A stretch of DNA of 64,000 nt, taken from the NCBI GenBank assembly GCA_963718355.1, contig CAVQZA010000001.1, forward strand, positions 1-64,000, read 5' to 3'. Numbering within the stretch: the first letter of the stretch is position 1; each line of letters begins with the position of its first letter. Source of the DNA: CAVQZA01 sp963718355. GTDB lineage: Bacteria; Actinomycetota; Thermoleophilia; Gaiellales; Gaiellaceae. Below, piece after piece: positions 9,842 to 18,354 of the stretch. A program made the position numbers and the translations under genes. The notes under the pieces were generated by a model. The model did no database searches. It was not told where the DNA came from and saw only the letters and a program-made list of their open reading frames with translations.

Positions 9842-12681
9842 CGCTCGAGGCGCTCCTCCACCCGGGCGGGTCGCGAAGCTGGGAAAACCCCGAGCTGACG
9901 AGCCTCAACCGGCTGCCGCCGCGCGCGACCCTCGAGCGCGATCCTGCGCTGCGGCGCGGGCTCGGCGGCGACTGGCAGTTCCGGCTCGTCGGCCGCCCCG
10001 AAGAGGCGCCGCACGCCCTCGGGCTCGCTCGCGGCTGGGACACCGTGACGGTGCCGGGCCTCTGGACGATGCAGGGCTACGACATTCCTCAGTACACGAA
10101 CGTCCAGATGCCGTTCCCGAATCCGCCGCCGCACGTGCCCGAGGAGAACCCGACAGGGATCTACCGCCGCACGTTCACCCTGCCGCGCGGCTGGGGCGAC
10201 CGCCGCGTTCGGCTCCACTTCGGCGGGGTCGAAGGCGTCCTGCACGTGCTCCTGAACGGCTCGCCGGTGGGAATCTCGAAGGACTCCCGCACGCCCGCCG
10301 AGTTCGACGTCACCGAGCTCGTGCGCCGGCGCGGGCCGAACGAGCTCGTCGCCGTGATCGTGCGCTGGTCGGATGCGAGCTTCATCGAAGATCAGGATCA
10401 GTGGTGGCACGCGGGAATCTCACGCGAGGTCGCAGTGCTGGCGGACGACGCGATTCCCGACGTCTTCGTCCGCGCCGCCGCCGACGGCACGCTCACCGTG
10501 AGTGCGGAGGGCCGATTTCAGGCGACGCTGCTCGACCCGCGCGGGCGCACGGTGCTCGAGGAGCGGTTCCGCGACACGCTCGAGACGCGCGTGCGCTCGC
10601 CCAAGCTCTGGTCGGCCGAGGAGCCGACGCTGTACACCCTCGTCGTCGGCGACGGCAAGGAAACCGTCTCCTGCCGGGTCGGCTTCCGCACCGTCGAGAT
10701 CCGCGACGCGCGCCTGCTCGTGAACGGCGTCGCGGTGCAGGTCCGCGGGGTCAATCGCCACGAGCACGACGACGTGACGGGCCGCGTGATCTCGCGCGAG
10801 GCGATGGAGCTCGACGCGCGCCTGATGAAGCAGTCGAACGTCAATGCCGTGCGCACCTCGCACTATCCGGACGATCCGTACTGGCTCGAGCTCTGCGACC
10901 GCTACGGGCTGTATGCGATCGACGAGGCGAACATCGAGTCGCACGCCTACTACGACGAGGTCTGTAACGACCCGCGCTACACGAAGGCGTTCCTCGAGCG
11001 GACGCAGAACATGGTCGAGCGCGACAAGAACCATCCGAGCGTGATCTTCTGGTCGCTCGGCAACGAAAGCGGCTACGGCCCGAATCACGACGCGGCGGCG
11101 GGCTGGATCCGCGGCCGCGATCCGTCCCGGCCGCTGCACTACGAGGGTGCGATCCGCCGCGACTGGGACAGCGGCCGCCGCGCCACCGACGTCGTGTGCC
11201 CGATGTATCCCGAGCTCGACGCGATCGTCGCATGGGCGAAGCGGGGCGACGATCCACGCCCGATGATCCTCTGCGAGTACTCGCATGCAATGGGCAACTC
11301 CAACGGCGGGCTCTCCGACTACTTCGCCGCGTTCGACCGCTACCCGCAGCTCCAGGGCGGGTTCATCTGGGAGTGGGTCGACCACGGGATCCGTCAGACA
11401 GACGCGCGCGGCCGCGAATACTGGGCCTACGGCGGCGACTTCGGCGAGACGCGGCACGACGCGAACTTCTGCGCCGACGGGATCGTCTGGCCGGACCGGA
11501 CCCCCCACCCCGCCCTCGCCGAGCTCAAGTTCCTGGCCCAGCCCGTGCGGGTCGAGCGGATCGCCGGCTCGCGATTTCGCATCTCGAACCGTGACTTCTT
11601 CACAAGCCTCGACCGGCTTCGCGGCACCTGGGAGCTGACCGCCGACGGCGAGCCCGTGACGCACGGCTCGCTGACGCGGCTGCGGATCGAGCCGGGCGAG
11701 ACCCTAGAGGTCGAGCTCGACCTGCCGCCGGGCGCCGGCGAGCGCTTCGTCACGTTCCGCTTCTTCCTGCGCGCGGCGACCGAGTGGGCGCCCGCGGGGC
11801 ACGAAGTCGCGTGGCAGCAGCTCGCGATCTCCTCGCGCGCGCGTGGCCGGGGTGCTCGACGGCGCCCACCGGTGCTCGATTGGAAGAATGGCGTTCTCTC
11901 CGAGCTCTCGCTGGACGAGCGCAATGTGATCGTGACCGGCCCGCGCCTCCAGCTCTGGCGCGCCGCGACCGACAACGACGGCCTGCGCCTCCTGCCGGAA
12001 CGCGAGTCGGGAGTGCTCGCGCGCTGGCTCGAGCTCGGGCTCGACCGGCTTGAGCAGCGCCTCGAGTCGAAGCGGGCCACGAAGTCGGGCTTCGAGTTCG
12101 TGCACCGCGTCTCGGGGCGCAAGCAGTGGGACGACGCGGTGCACCGGCACCGCTACACCGTCCTCGAGTCGGGCGATCTGGTCGTCGAGAACGAGGTGCG
12201 CGTCGGGCGCGACCTGCGCGATCTCCCGCGCGTCGGCGTCACGATGACCCTTCAGCCCGGGCTCGAGCAGCTCGAGTGGTACGGCCGCGGCCCGTGGGAG
12301 AACTACTCCGACCGGCTCGCGTCCACGATCGTCGGCCGCTTCGAGAGCACCGTCTCCGACCAGTACGTGCCCTACATCCTCCCGCAGGAGCATGGCCACC
12401 GGGGAGATGCACGCCGGCTCTCGCTCACCGACGAGGCGGGCTCCGGGCTCGTCGTCGAGGGTCAGCCGACGATCGGCTTCACCGCGAGCCACTTCACGCC
12501 GGCCGACCTCTATGGCGCACGCCACACCTCCGACCTCGAGCCGCGCGCCGAGGTGATCCTGAGCCTCGACCATGCGCAGCGCGGCCTCGGCACAGCGAGC
12601 TGCGGGCCCGACACGCGGCCCGATTACCAGCTCAACGAGCGGGTCTACCGCTTCGCGTTCGTGCTCCGAGCCCTGCCGTGA
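9838..12681 (+). CDS. GH2 beta-galactosidase (LacZ type)
   Basis: A 947-residue cytoplasmic glycoside hydrolase family 2 enzyme with no signal peptide. The order is sugar-binding domain (WTMQGYDIPQYTN near residue 80), immunoglobulin-like domain, TIM barrel, and the C-terminal small-chain domain typical of LacZ (WYGRGPWENY, residues about 820-829). The acid/base is Glu410 in GNESGYGP and the nucleophile is Glu480 in CEYSHAMGNS. The GTG start at 9838 overlaps the galT stop (GTGA), and its own stop overlaps the next gene. It should hydrolyse beta-galactosides imported by the adjacent transporter. The length is close to E. coli LacZ (about 1020). Confidence 0.93.
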   Translation: MTLEALLHPGGSRSWENPELTSLNRLPPRATLERDPALRRGLGGDWQFRLVGRPEEAPHALGLARGWDTVTVPGLWTMQGYDIPQYTNVQMPFPNPPPHVPEENPTGIYRRTFTLPRGWGDRRVRLHFGGVEGVLHVLLNGSPVGISKDSRTPAEFDVTELVRRRGPNELVAVIVRWSDASFIEDQDQWWHAGISREVAVLADDAIPDVFVRAAADGTLTVSAEGRFQATLLDPRGRTVLEERFRDTLETRVRSPKLWSAEEPTLYTLVVGDGKETVSCRVGFRTVEIRDARLLVNGVAVQVRGVNRHEHDDVTGRVISREAMELDARLMKQSNVNAVRTSHYPDDPYWLELCDRYGLYAIDEANIESHAYYDEVCNDPRYTKAFLERTQNMVERDKNHPSVIFWSLGNESGYGPNHDAAAGWIRGRDPSRPLHYEGAIRRDWDSGRRATDVVCPMYPELDAIVAWAKRGDDPRPMILCEYSHAMGNSNGGLSDYFAAFDRYPQLQGGFIWEWVDHGIRQTDARGREYWAYGGDFGETRHDANFCADGIVWPDRTPHPALAELKFLAQPVRVERIAGSRFRISNRDFFTSLDRLRGTWELTADGEPVTHGSLTRLRIEPGETLEVELDLPPGAGERFVTFRFFLRAATEWAPAGHEVAWQQLAISSRARGRGARRRPPVLDWKNGVLSELSLDERNVIVTGPRLQLWRAATDNDGLRLLPERESGVLARWLELGLDRLEQRLESKRATKSGFEFVHRVSGRKQWDDAVHRHRYTVLESGDLVVENEVRVGRDLRDLPRVGVTMTLQPGLEQLEWYGRGPWENYSDRLASTIVGRFESTVSDQYVPYILPQEHGHRGDARRLSLTDEAGSGLVVEGQPTIGFTASHFTPADLYGARHTSDLEPRAEVILSLDHAQRGLGTASCGPDTRPDYQLNERVYRFAFVLRALP

Positions 12682-13964
12682 GGATCACCTCGGTCGAGGC
12701 CGTCGACGTGCGGTTCCCGACCTCGCGCACGCTCGACGGGTCGGACGCGATGAACCACGACCCCGACTATTCGGCGGCCTACGCGATCCTGCACACGGAC
12801 GGCGCGATCGAAGGTCACGGCTTCACGTTCACGATCGGGCGCGGCAACGACGTCTGCGTCGCGGCGATCGAGGCGCTCGCTCCACTCGTGGCCGGCCTGG
12901 AGACCGAAGAGTTGTTCGCAGACATGGGCGCGTTCTGGCGACGGGTCACCGGTGACTCGCAGCTGCGCTGGATCGGGCCGGAAAAGGGTGCGATCCACCT
13001 CGCGACCGCGGCGATCGTCAACGCCGCCTGGGACCTGTACGCGAAGTCAGAGGGCAAGCCGCTGTGGAAGCTGCTCGTCGACATGAGCTCCGCGGAGCTC
13101 GTCGCGTGCATGGACTTCCGCTACCTCACCGATGCCCTCACGCCCACCGAGGCGCTCGCGATCCTCGAGGCCCACGAGCCGACCCGGGCCGCGCGCGAGT
13201 CGGAGCTGCTCCAGCGCGGCTATCCCGCCTACACGACCTCGGCCGGCTGGCTCGGCTACGACGACGACCAGGTGCGACGACTCGTTCGCGAGGCGCGGGA
13301 CGACGGCTTCACGCACTTCAAGCTGAAGGTCGGCGGGGACGCGGCCGACGACGCTCGCCGCGCGGCGCTGGTGCGCGAGGAGATCGGTGACGAGGCGAAG
13401 CTGATGCTGGACGCGAACCAGGTCTGGGACGTCGGCGAGGCAATCGAGGCGGTGCGCGCGCTCGCGCAGTTCGATCCGTGGTGGATCGAGGAGCCGACGA
13501 GCCCCGATGACGTGCTGGGCCACGCGACGATCGCGCGGGCGATCGCGCCGATCCGCATCGCGACGGGCGAGCACGTCCACAACCGCGTGATGTTCAAGCA
13601 GCTCCTCCAGTCCGGCGCGATCGGGTTCTGTCAGATCGACGCATGCCGGCTCGGCGGCGTCAACGAGGTGCTCGCCGTGCTCCTGCTCGCTGCGAAGTTC
13701 GGCGTGCCCGTGTGCCCGCACGCAGGCGGCGTCGGCCTGTGCGAACTCGTCCAGCATCTTGCGATCGTCGACTATGTCTGCGTGTCCGCCGACCTCACCG
13801 ACCGCGTGGTCGAGTATGTCGACCACCTCCACGAGCACTTCTTGTCCCCGGTCGTGGTCCGTGGCGGCCGCTACGTGCCGCCGCTCGAGCCGGGCTACAG
13901 CGCCGAGCTGAAGCCGCGGAGCCTCGCCGAGCACACCTTCCCGCACGGGATGGCCTGGGCATGA
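12678..13964 (+). CDS. L-fuconate dehydratase-like enolase-superfamily enzyme
   Basis: A 428-residue member of the mandelate racemase/FucD branch that dehydrates an aldonate to a 2-keto-3-deoxy acid. The capping domain is at the N terminus (SVEAVDVRFPTSRT). The barrel has the lysine pair in FKLKVGG (Lys215, Lys217), metal ligands Asp245 in LDANQ, a Glu in EEPTSPDD and a Glu in ATGEHVHNR, and the acid/base histidine in CPHAGG. The N-terminal pattern (FPTSRTLDGSDAMN) resembles L-fuconate dehydratases of the ENOSF1 type. D-galactonate or D-arabinonate, which share stereochemistry, are alternatives. Start GTG 12678 overlaps the upstream stop. Its product would feed an aldolase or dehydrogenase not encoded in this operon. 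Confidence 0.85.
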   Translation: MRITSVEAVDVRFPTSRTLDGSDAMNHDPDYSAAYAILHTDGAIEGHGFTFTIGRGNDVCVAAIEALAPLVAGLETEELFADMGAFWRRVTGDSQLRWIGPEKGAIHLATAAIVNAAWDLYAKSEGKPLWKLLVDMSSAELVACMDFRYLTDALTPTEALAILEAHEPTRAARESELLQRGYPAYTTSAGWLGYDDDQVRRLVREARDDGFTHFKLKVGGDAADDARRAALVREEIGDEAKLMLDANQVWDVGEAIEAVRALAQFDPWWIEEPTSPDDVLGHATIARAIAPIRIATGEHVHNRVMFKQLLQSGAIGFCQIDACRLGGVNEVLAVLLLAAKFGVPVCPHAGGVGLCELVQHLAIVDYVCVSADLTDRVVEYVDHLHEHFLSPVVVRGGRYVPPLEPGYSAELKPRSLAEHTFPHGMAWA

Positions 13965-14860
13965 TCCGGCTCCCGCGCACCGGGCTCGGCACCGCGCCGC
14001 TCGGCGGCCTCTTCGAGCCCGTCGGCGACGACACCGCGCTCGCGACGATCGAGCTCGCCTGGGAGCGCGGCATCCGCTTCTTCGACACCGCTCCCCTCTA
14101 TGGACGCGGCCTCTCCGAGCAGCGGCTCGGGCGCTTCCTTGCCGAGAAGCCGCGAGAGGATTTCGTGCTCGCGACGAAGGTCGGGCGCCTGTTGCGGGCC
14201 GATGCGCCGCTCGACGCGCGCGAGGCGATCTGGAAGGAGCCCTCGCCCGTCAATCCCGTCTGGGACTTCAGCTACGACGGAGTGATGCGCTCGGTCGAGG
14301 AGAGCCTGGAGCGGCTCGGCCTCGACCGGATCGACGTCGTCCACATCCACGATCCCGACGACCATTACGACGAGGCGCTCGGCGGCGCGTACCCCGCGCT
14401 CGACCGGCTTCGCAGCGAAGGCGTGATCGGCGCGGTAGGCGCGGGCATGAACCAGGTCGAGATGCTGGCGCGATTTGCGCGCGAAGCCGATTTCGACTGC
14501 TTCCTCGTCGCGGGCCGCTACACCGTGCTCGACCGCGCCGCGCTGGCCGAGCTGCTGCCGCTCTGCGTCGAGCGCGACATCGCCGTGATCTGCGGCGGCG
14601 TCTTCAACAGCGGCATCCTCGCCGGCGGCACGACGTTCAACTACGCGCCCGCGCCGCCGGAGCTGCTGGAGCAGGCGGCAGAGCTCGACGCGGTGTGCGC
14701 GAGCCACGGCGTCCCCCTCGCGGCCGCCGCACTCCAGTTCCCGCTGCGGCACCCGGCCGTCGCGAGTGTCCTCCTCGGCCCCCGCTCACCCGCGCAGCTC
14801 GCGGAGAGCCTCGACCTGCTCGAGCTGCCGATTCCAGCAGAGCTCTGGGACGAGCTATGA
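13961..14860 (+). CDS. Aldo/keto reductase family sugar dehydrogenase (L-fucose / D-threo-aldose 1-dehydrogenase-like)
   Basis: A 299-residue TIM-barrel oxidoreductase. The catalytic tetrad is visible as Asp42 and Tyr47 (FFDTAPLYG), Lys73 (ATKVG) and a histidine at about 128-130 (VVHIHDPDD). Family members oxidise the C1 of L-fucose, D-arabinose or galactose to the lactone with NAD(P)+. The ATG overlaps the dehydratase stop (ATGA), so the two are translationally coupled. A dehydrogenase-dehydratase pair fits the first steps of a non-phosphorylating fucose pathway. It ends tail to tail with galK, overlapping it by 6 nt (14855-14860). Confidence 0.85.
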   Translation: MIRLPRTGLGTAPLGGLFEPVGDDTALATIELAWERGIRFFDTAPLYGRGLSEQRLGRFLAEKPREDFVLATKVGRLLRADAPLDAREAIWKEPSPVNPVWDFSYDGVMRSVEESLERLGLDRIDVVHIHDPDDHYDEALGGAYPALDRLRSEGVIGAVGAGMNQVEMLARFAREADFDCFLVAGRYTVLDRAALAELLPLCVERDIAVICGGVFNSGILAGGTTFNYAPAPPELLEQAAELDAVCASHGVPLAAAALQFPLRHPAVASVLLGPRSPAQLAESLDLLELPIPAELWDEL

Positions 14861-15922
14861 GCGCAGGCCTGCTCCGGCGGAGGCGAAGACCGTGAGCGCG
14901 CGGCCTTCGCGGCCGCTGCGGGCCGCGTAGCTCTCGACGAGCTCGCCGCCGATCCGGTCGGCCTCGTCGACGTCGGCGAGCACGAGCACGGCTCCACCGA
15001 AGCCTCCGCCGAGCAGGCGTGCGCCGTACCCCCCCGCCTCGCCGGCCAGCTCGACGAGCAGGTCGAGCTCGGGAATCGAGACCTCGTAGTCGTCGCGCAG
15101 ACTCGCGTGGCTCGCGTCGAGCAATCGCCCGGCCGCCTCGAGCTCGCCCGCCTCGAATGCCGCCGCGAACAGCTCGACGCGCTCGTTCTCGGTCACGACG
15201 TGGCGCAGCCTCCGCCGGGAGACGGGATCGAGGCCCTCGAGCTGCGCGAGCGAGACCTCCGTCGAACGCTCCGCTCCGACTAGCTCGAGCGCGTGCTCCA
15301 GCTCGCCGCGCCGCCGGCCGTACTCCGAGCTCTCGAGGCTCCGCTCGACTCCCGAGTCGACGATCACGAGCGCCGCGCGCTCCGGAACGGCGACGCGGCG
15401 GTACTCGAGCGTGGCGCAGTTCAGCAGGACGGCCGCGCCCGTCGCGCCGAGCACGCACGCGGCCTGGTCGAGGATCCCGCACGGCACGCCGACGGCGCGC
15501 AACTCCGCGCGCTGGCACGCGAGGGCGAGGTCGAGCGGCTCGAGCTCGAACTCGGCGACGGCACAGAGCGCGAGCGCGATTCCGACCTCGAGCGCCGCCG
15601 ACGAGGAAAGCCCGACGCCGGCCGGCAGGTCCGAATCGACGGTGCCGACCATCCCGACCGGAGCGCGCCCGAGCGCAGCAAGCTCCACGGCGACGGCCTG
15701 GCCGTACCGAGCCCAGCCGCTCGCGGTCGGGCCCGAGCCGTCCGCTGCAAACGGCTCGCCCGGCCCGTCACGCATCGAGCCGAGCGAGATCGCATCGGCG
15801 ACCGGCTCGACCTCGACCGTGATCCCGAGCTGGATCGCAGCCGGGAGCACGAGCCCGCCGCTGTAGTCGGTGTGCTCGCCGATCAGATTCACACGTCCGG
15901 GCGCCCAGCTCGTCAACGTCAC
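14855..15922 (-). CDS. galK: Galactokinase
   Basis: A 355-residue GHMP kinase that phosphorylates galactose at C1. The N-terminal galactokinase signature GRVNLIGEHTDYSGG (residues 9-23), the ATP-binding LPAGVGLSSSAALE (99-112) and a C-terminal GARLLGGGFGG motif are all present. I placed the start at GTG 15922 because the protein then begins directly at the galactokinase signature. Upstream residues are arginine-rich and lack family features. A weak -10-like CAGAAT lies 6 nt upstream. It converges on the aldo/keto reductase gene with a 6-nt overlap and completes the GalK-GalT steps. Confidence 0.93.
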   Translation of the reverse strand: MTLTSWAPGRVNLIGEHTDYSGGLVLPAAIQLGITVEVEPVADAISLGSMRDGPGEPFAADGSGPTASGWARYGQAVAVELAALGRAPVGMVGTVDSDLPAGVGLSSSAALEVGIALALCAVAEFELEPLDLALACQRAELRAVGVPCGILDQAACVLGATGAAVLLNCATLEYRRVAVPERAALVIVDSGVERSLESSEYGRRRGELEHALELVGAERSTEVSLAQLEGLDPVSRRRLRHVVTENERVELFAAAFEAGELEAAGRLLDASHASLRDDYEVSIPELDLLVELAGEAGGYGARLLGGGFGGAVLVLADVDEADRIGGELVESYAARSGREGRALTVFASAGAGLRS

Positions 15923-15946
15923 GCGGGCATTCTGACGTGCGACGGC

Positions 15947-15974
15947 GGGCAGAGGCGCCGAAGCGCCCCTGCCC
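15947..15974 (-). terminator. GC-rich hairpin with a TTCG loop on the minus strand
   Basis: The arms GGGCAGGGGCGC and GCGCCTCTGCCC (minus strand) pair over 12 positions with one mismatch and close a C(TTCG)G tetraloop. It lies just past the stop of the TadG-like gene and before galK, as expected for a terminator without a T-tract. Confidence 0.6.
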
Positions 15975-15985
15975 ACTCGCGTCGA

Positions 15986-17215
15986 CTACGGTGCGTTGTC
16001 GTTGATCAGCGCGGAAGCGCCGTGCCCGAGGTCCGATGCGACCTGGGTGTAGATCGTGTTCAGCTGGCCGGGCGTCGGCTGGTCGTAGAAGTCGCCTGAC
16101 GCACTGGCCATGCCCTGCATCGCCTGGTAGACGGTGATCGCGGGCTTCTCCACCGTGCCGGTGTCGGCCTTGCAGCCACCCGTGTCGTCGCCGAGGGCGT
16201 AGCCGATCGTGTAGATGACCGTCCCCGTGCCCTTCGCCGAGTTCGCGGAGTTCTCACCCGCGTGACACGGCTGGGCGCGGTACGCCGACGACGCCGGGTA
16301 GAAGCTCGGCCCGGTGTTCGCGGCGCCGTCCGACAGGAGCACGATCACGTCGGGCACCGTCGGGCGGCCGTCCTTGCTGAGCTCGGCCTGCGCCGCGTCG
16401 ATCGCGTTCGCGTAGGCGGTCGAGCCACCGCCCTGGACGCAGTTGACCGTCGAGACGAGGTTGGAGCCCGTGTTCAGCGTGCCGTCGCTGTTCTTGTAGT
16501 CGCGTGACAGTGGCGCCAGCACGTATTGACTGCTCGTCGAGTTGTAACTCGCACTGGCCCCCGCGTTGCATTTCGTCGAGAGGCTCGACGCCGGCGGCAG
16601 AACCGCCAGCCCGATCCAGTCGATGGACGGATCGAAGAAGTTGAGGAACGTCTTGATCCCCGCCTTCGCATTGTTCAGGTCGAAGCAGCTGGGATCGTTG
16701 CCTCCCGAGCTGTTCTGGCACATCGAGCCCGTCCGGTCGAGCACCAGCATGATGTCGAGCGGCTTGACGCCGCACGGAGAGCATGCGGTCGAACGGACGT
16801 GGACGTTCAGCGTGTTGATCCCGAAGAACCGCACGAAGAACGTGCTCATGTGGCCCGTCTCCTGCACGCTGACGGCATTCACCGGATTACAGCCCGGAAC
16901 CGAGGCGAGACACCTCGTCGTGACGACCTCGCTGACGTTCGTGAGCTTGGTCGAGGCGTTCTTGGCCCCCGGAGCCGTGCCGTACTGCTGTGCCGTCGCA
17001 ACCGCCGCGTTCGGATCCGGCAGCTGCTGCGCACCCGCGAGGGCGGCGGCGTCGGCCGAGGCCTGGAGCGAGCGCTGTGCGTAATACGCGTAGCCGAGAT
17101 CGATCACGAATGCGGACAGCCCGATCACGGCCGCCAGCAGAATGGCGACGAAGACCAGGATCTGGCCCGATTCGTTCCTCGAGCCAACGCCGTCGCGAGA
17201 CGATTCCTCCATCAT
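15986..17215 (-). CDS. TadG-like pilus assembly protein with von Willebrand A domain
   Basis: A 409-residue single-pass membrane protein. Residues 17-60 match the TadE/TadG N-terminal module: GQILVFVAILLAAVIGLSAFVIDL in full, quoted here only as GQILVFVAIL followed by a long hydrophobic helix, then YAYYAQRSLQASADAA. A VWA domain follows, with a MIDAS-like LVLDRTGSM (Asp160) and LLSDGAANTG. Several cysteines (101, 109, 145, 148) suggest disulfides outside the cell. A GGGAGGGG site precedes two adjacent ATGs (17215 and 17212); spacing favours the second. It is separated from the main Tad operon by 15 kb. It probably belongs to the same surface machinery or to an autonomous adhesin. Confidence 0.82.
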   Translation of the reverse strand: MMEESSRDGVGSRNESGQILVFVAILLAAVIGLSAFVIDLGYAYYAQRSLQASADAAALAGAQQLPDPNAAVATAQQYGTAPGAKNASTKLTNVSEVVTTRCLASVPGCNPVNAVSVQETGHMSTFFVRFFGINTLNVHVRSTACSPCGVKPLDIMLVLDRTGSMCQNSSGGNDPSCFDLNNAKAGIKTFLNFFDPSIDWIGLAVLPPASSLSTKCNAGASASYNSTSSQYVLAPLSRDYKNSDGTLNTGSNLVSTVNCVQGGGSTAYANAIDAAQAELSKDGRPTVPDVIVLLSDGAANTGPSFYPASSAYRAQPCHAGENSANSAKGTGTVIYTIGYALGDDTGGCKADTGTVEKPAITVYQAMQGMASASGDFYDQPTPGQLNTIYTQVASDLGHGASALINDNAP

Positions 17216-17323
17216 TACCCCTCCCCACTTCTGGGCGAGGCCGCGTCGCCGTTGGTCAAACCGTGAAGCGTGAGTGGAATCGACCCAGGGCCCGTCCGCC
17301 TAGACCCTCACGCGAGGGATTTG

Positions 17324-17428
17324 TCAGTGAGCCGGGACGGTCACGGCAGTCGCCGCGCTCGTGACGCCTGCGAGCTGCGTCTGGGTCGCGGTGATCGCGT
17401 GCGAGCCGGACGAGAGGCTCACGCTCAG
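17324..17428 (-). pseudogene. Remnant of a bacterial Ig-like (Big) domain protein, C-terminal 34 codons
   Basis: Read on the minus strand, this stretch encodes SSGSHAITATQTQLAGVTS followed by AATAVTVPAH and TGA. This is the typical end of a Big-type repeat in surface proteins. Upstream of it the frame turns arginine-rich and no start is seen. It lies in the 250-bp gap between the MarR-GNAT and TadG-like genes; nothing else is visible there. Confidence 0.5.
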
Positions 17429-17467
17429 TGACCACCGCCGAGTGCGGGCGCCGCCACGCCCAACCGG

Positions 17468-18334
17468 TTATGGCTCGAGCGTCTTCTCGAACCAGTGGTG
17501 CGCATAGGGCATGTCGTTGAACGGGTCGATCTCGACGTAGCCGGCCGAGCGGTAAAGGCTGATCGCCTCACTGAGGCTCCGGTTCGTGTCGAGCCTGACC
17601 GCCGGGGCGCCTCCGGCCGCCGCGCGACTCTCGAGCTCGCCGAGCAGGCGGCGGCCGATTCCCAGGCCGCGCACCGACCCGGCGACCCACATCCGCTTGA
17701 CCTCCGCGGGATCGTCGGCGTGGAACTTGATCCCGCCGCAGGCGACAGGCTCGCCACGCAGCCTCGCGACCAGGAAGACCTCGAGCGCGACCGGCTGGCT
17801 CCTCACCACCTCGAAGCCCGTCTCGAAGCGCTCGGCGAGCTCGGCGAAGTACTCGCCCAGGCAGAACTGGGCGTCGGCGTGCCTCTCGTCGATCGCCTCG
17901 ATCTCGACGAGCGCCGCCGTCAGGAGCCGCTCGACCTCCGCCATCGCCGCGACGAGGCGCTCGCGGCGCGACTCGCTCAGCGGCTCGAGGAACGAGCGTG
18001 CCAGGGCGTCGCTCCCCTCGTCGAAGAGCGCCCGCTCGGCGAGCCCGGCCTCGGTGAGCCGCGCGGTGCGGACGCGACGGTCACCCTCGCCCGGGCCGAC
18101 GGTCGCGAGCCCCGCGCGCTCGAGCGACCGGAGCAGCCGGCTCAGGTAGCCCGAGTCGAGCGCGAGGTGCGCGCGCAGGCGGCGGACGTCGCAGCCATCG
18201 ACGCCGATCTCCCAGAGCACGCGCGCCTCGCCGAGCGGCATCTCGCGGGCGAGGTAATGGTCGTCGAGCGCGCCAACCCGCTGGGTGACGAGCCGGTTGA
18301 AGCTGCGCACCTGAGCGATGGCCGGCTCGCACAT
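17468..18334 (-). CDS. MarR-type HTH fused to GNAT N-acetyltransferase
   Basis: A 288-residue two-domain protein. Residues 1-140 form a MarR winged-helix domain (LDSGYLSRLLRSLERAG as recognition region, then the wing GEGDRRVRTARLT). Residues 145-288 are a GNAT acetyltransferase with the acetyl-CoA loop VRGLGIGRRLL (221-231) and a C-terminal LYRSAGYVEI. Such fusions are known in actinobacteria, but substrates are mostly unknown. The ATG has no Shine-Dalgarno sequence. TAAAAT sits 6 nt upstream and includes the TAA stop of the preceding gene, so a leaderless, self-regulated transcript is likely. Confidence 0.88.
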   Translation of the reverse strand: MCEPAIAQVRSFNRLVTQRVGALDDHYLAREMPLGEARVLWEIGVDGCDVRRLRAHLALDSGYLSRLLRSLERAGLATVGPGEGDRRVRTARLTEAGLAERALFDEGSDALARSFLEPLSESRRERLVAAMAEVERLLTAALVEIEAIDERHADAQFCLGEYFAELAERFETGFEVVRSQPVALEVFLVARLRGEPVACGGIKFHADDPAEVKRMWVAGSVRGLGIGRRLLGELESRAAAGGAPAVRLDTNRSLSEAISLYRSAGYVEIDPFNDMPYAHHWFEKTLEP

Positions 18335-18354
18335 TCTCTGATTTTAGTCAGAGA
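18335..18354 (-). promoter_or_regulatory. Operator TCTCTGA-N6-TCAGAGA wrapping a -10 TAAAAT (MarR-GNAT promoter)
   Basis: Perfect 7-bp inverted repeats (18335-18341 and 18348-18354) enclose CTAAAA on the minus strand. The hexamer TAAAAT (18346-18341) ends 6 nt before the ATG at 18334. Its first three bases are the stop codon of the upstream reductase gene. A repressor bound here would block the -10, so MarR autorepression is a natural reading. Confidence 0.55.
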
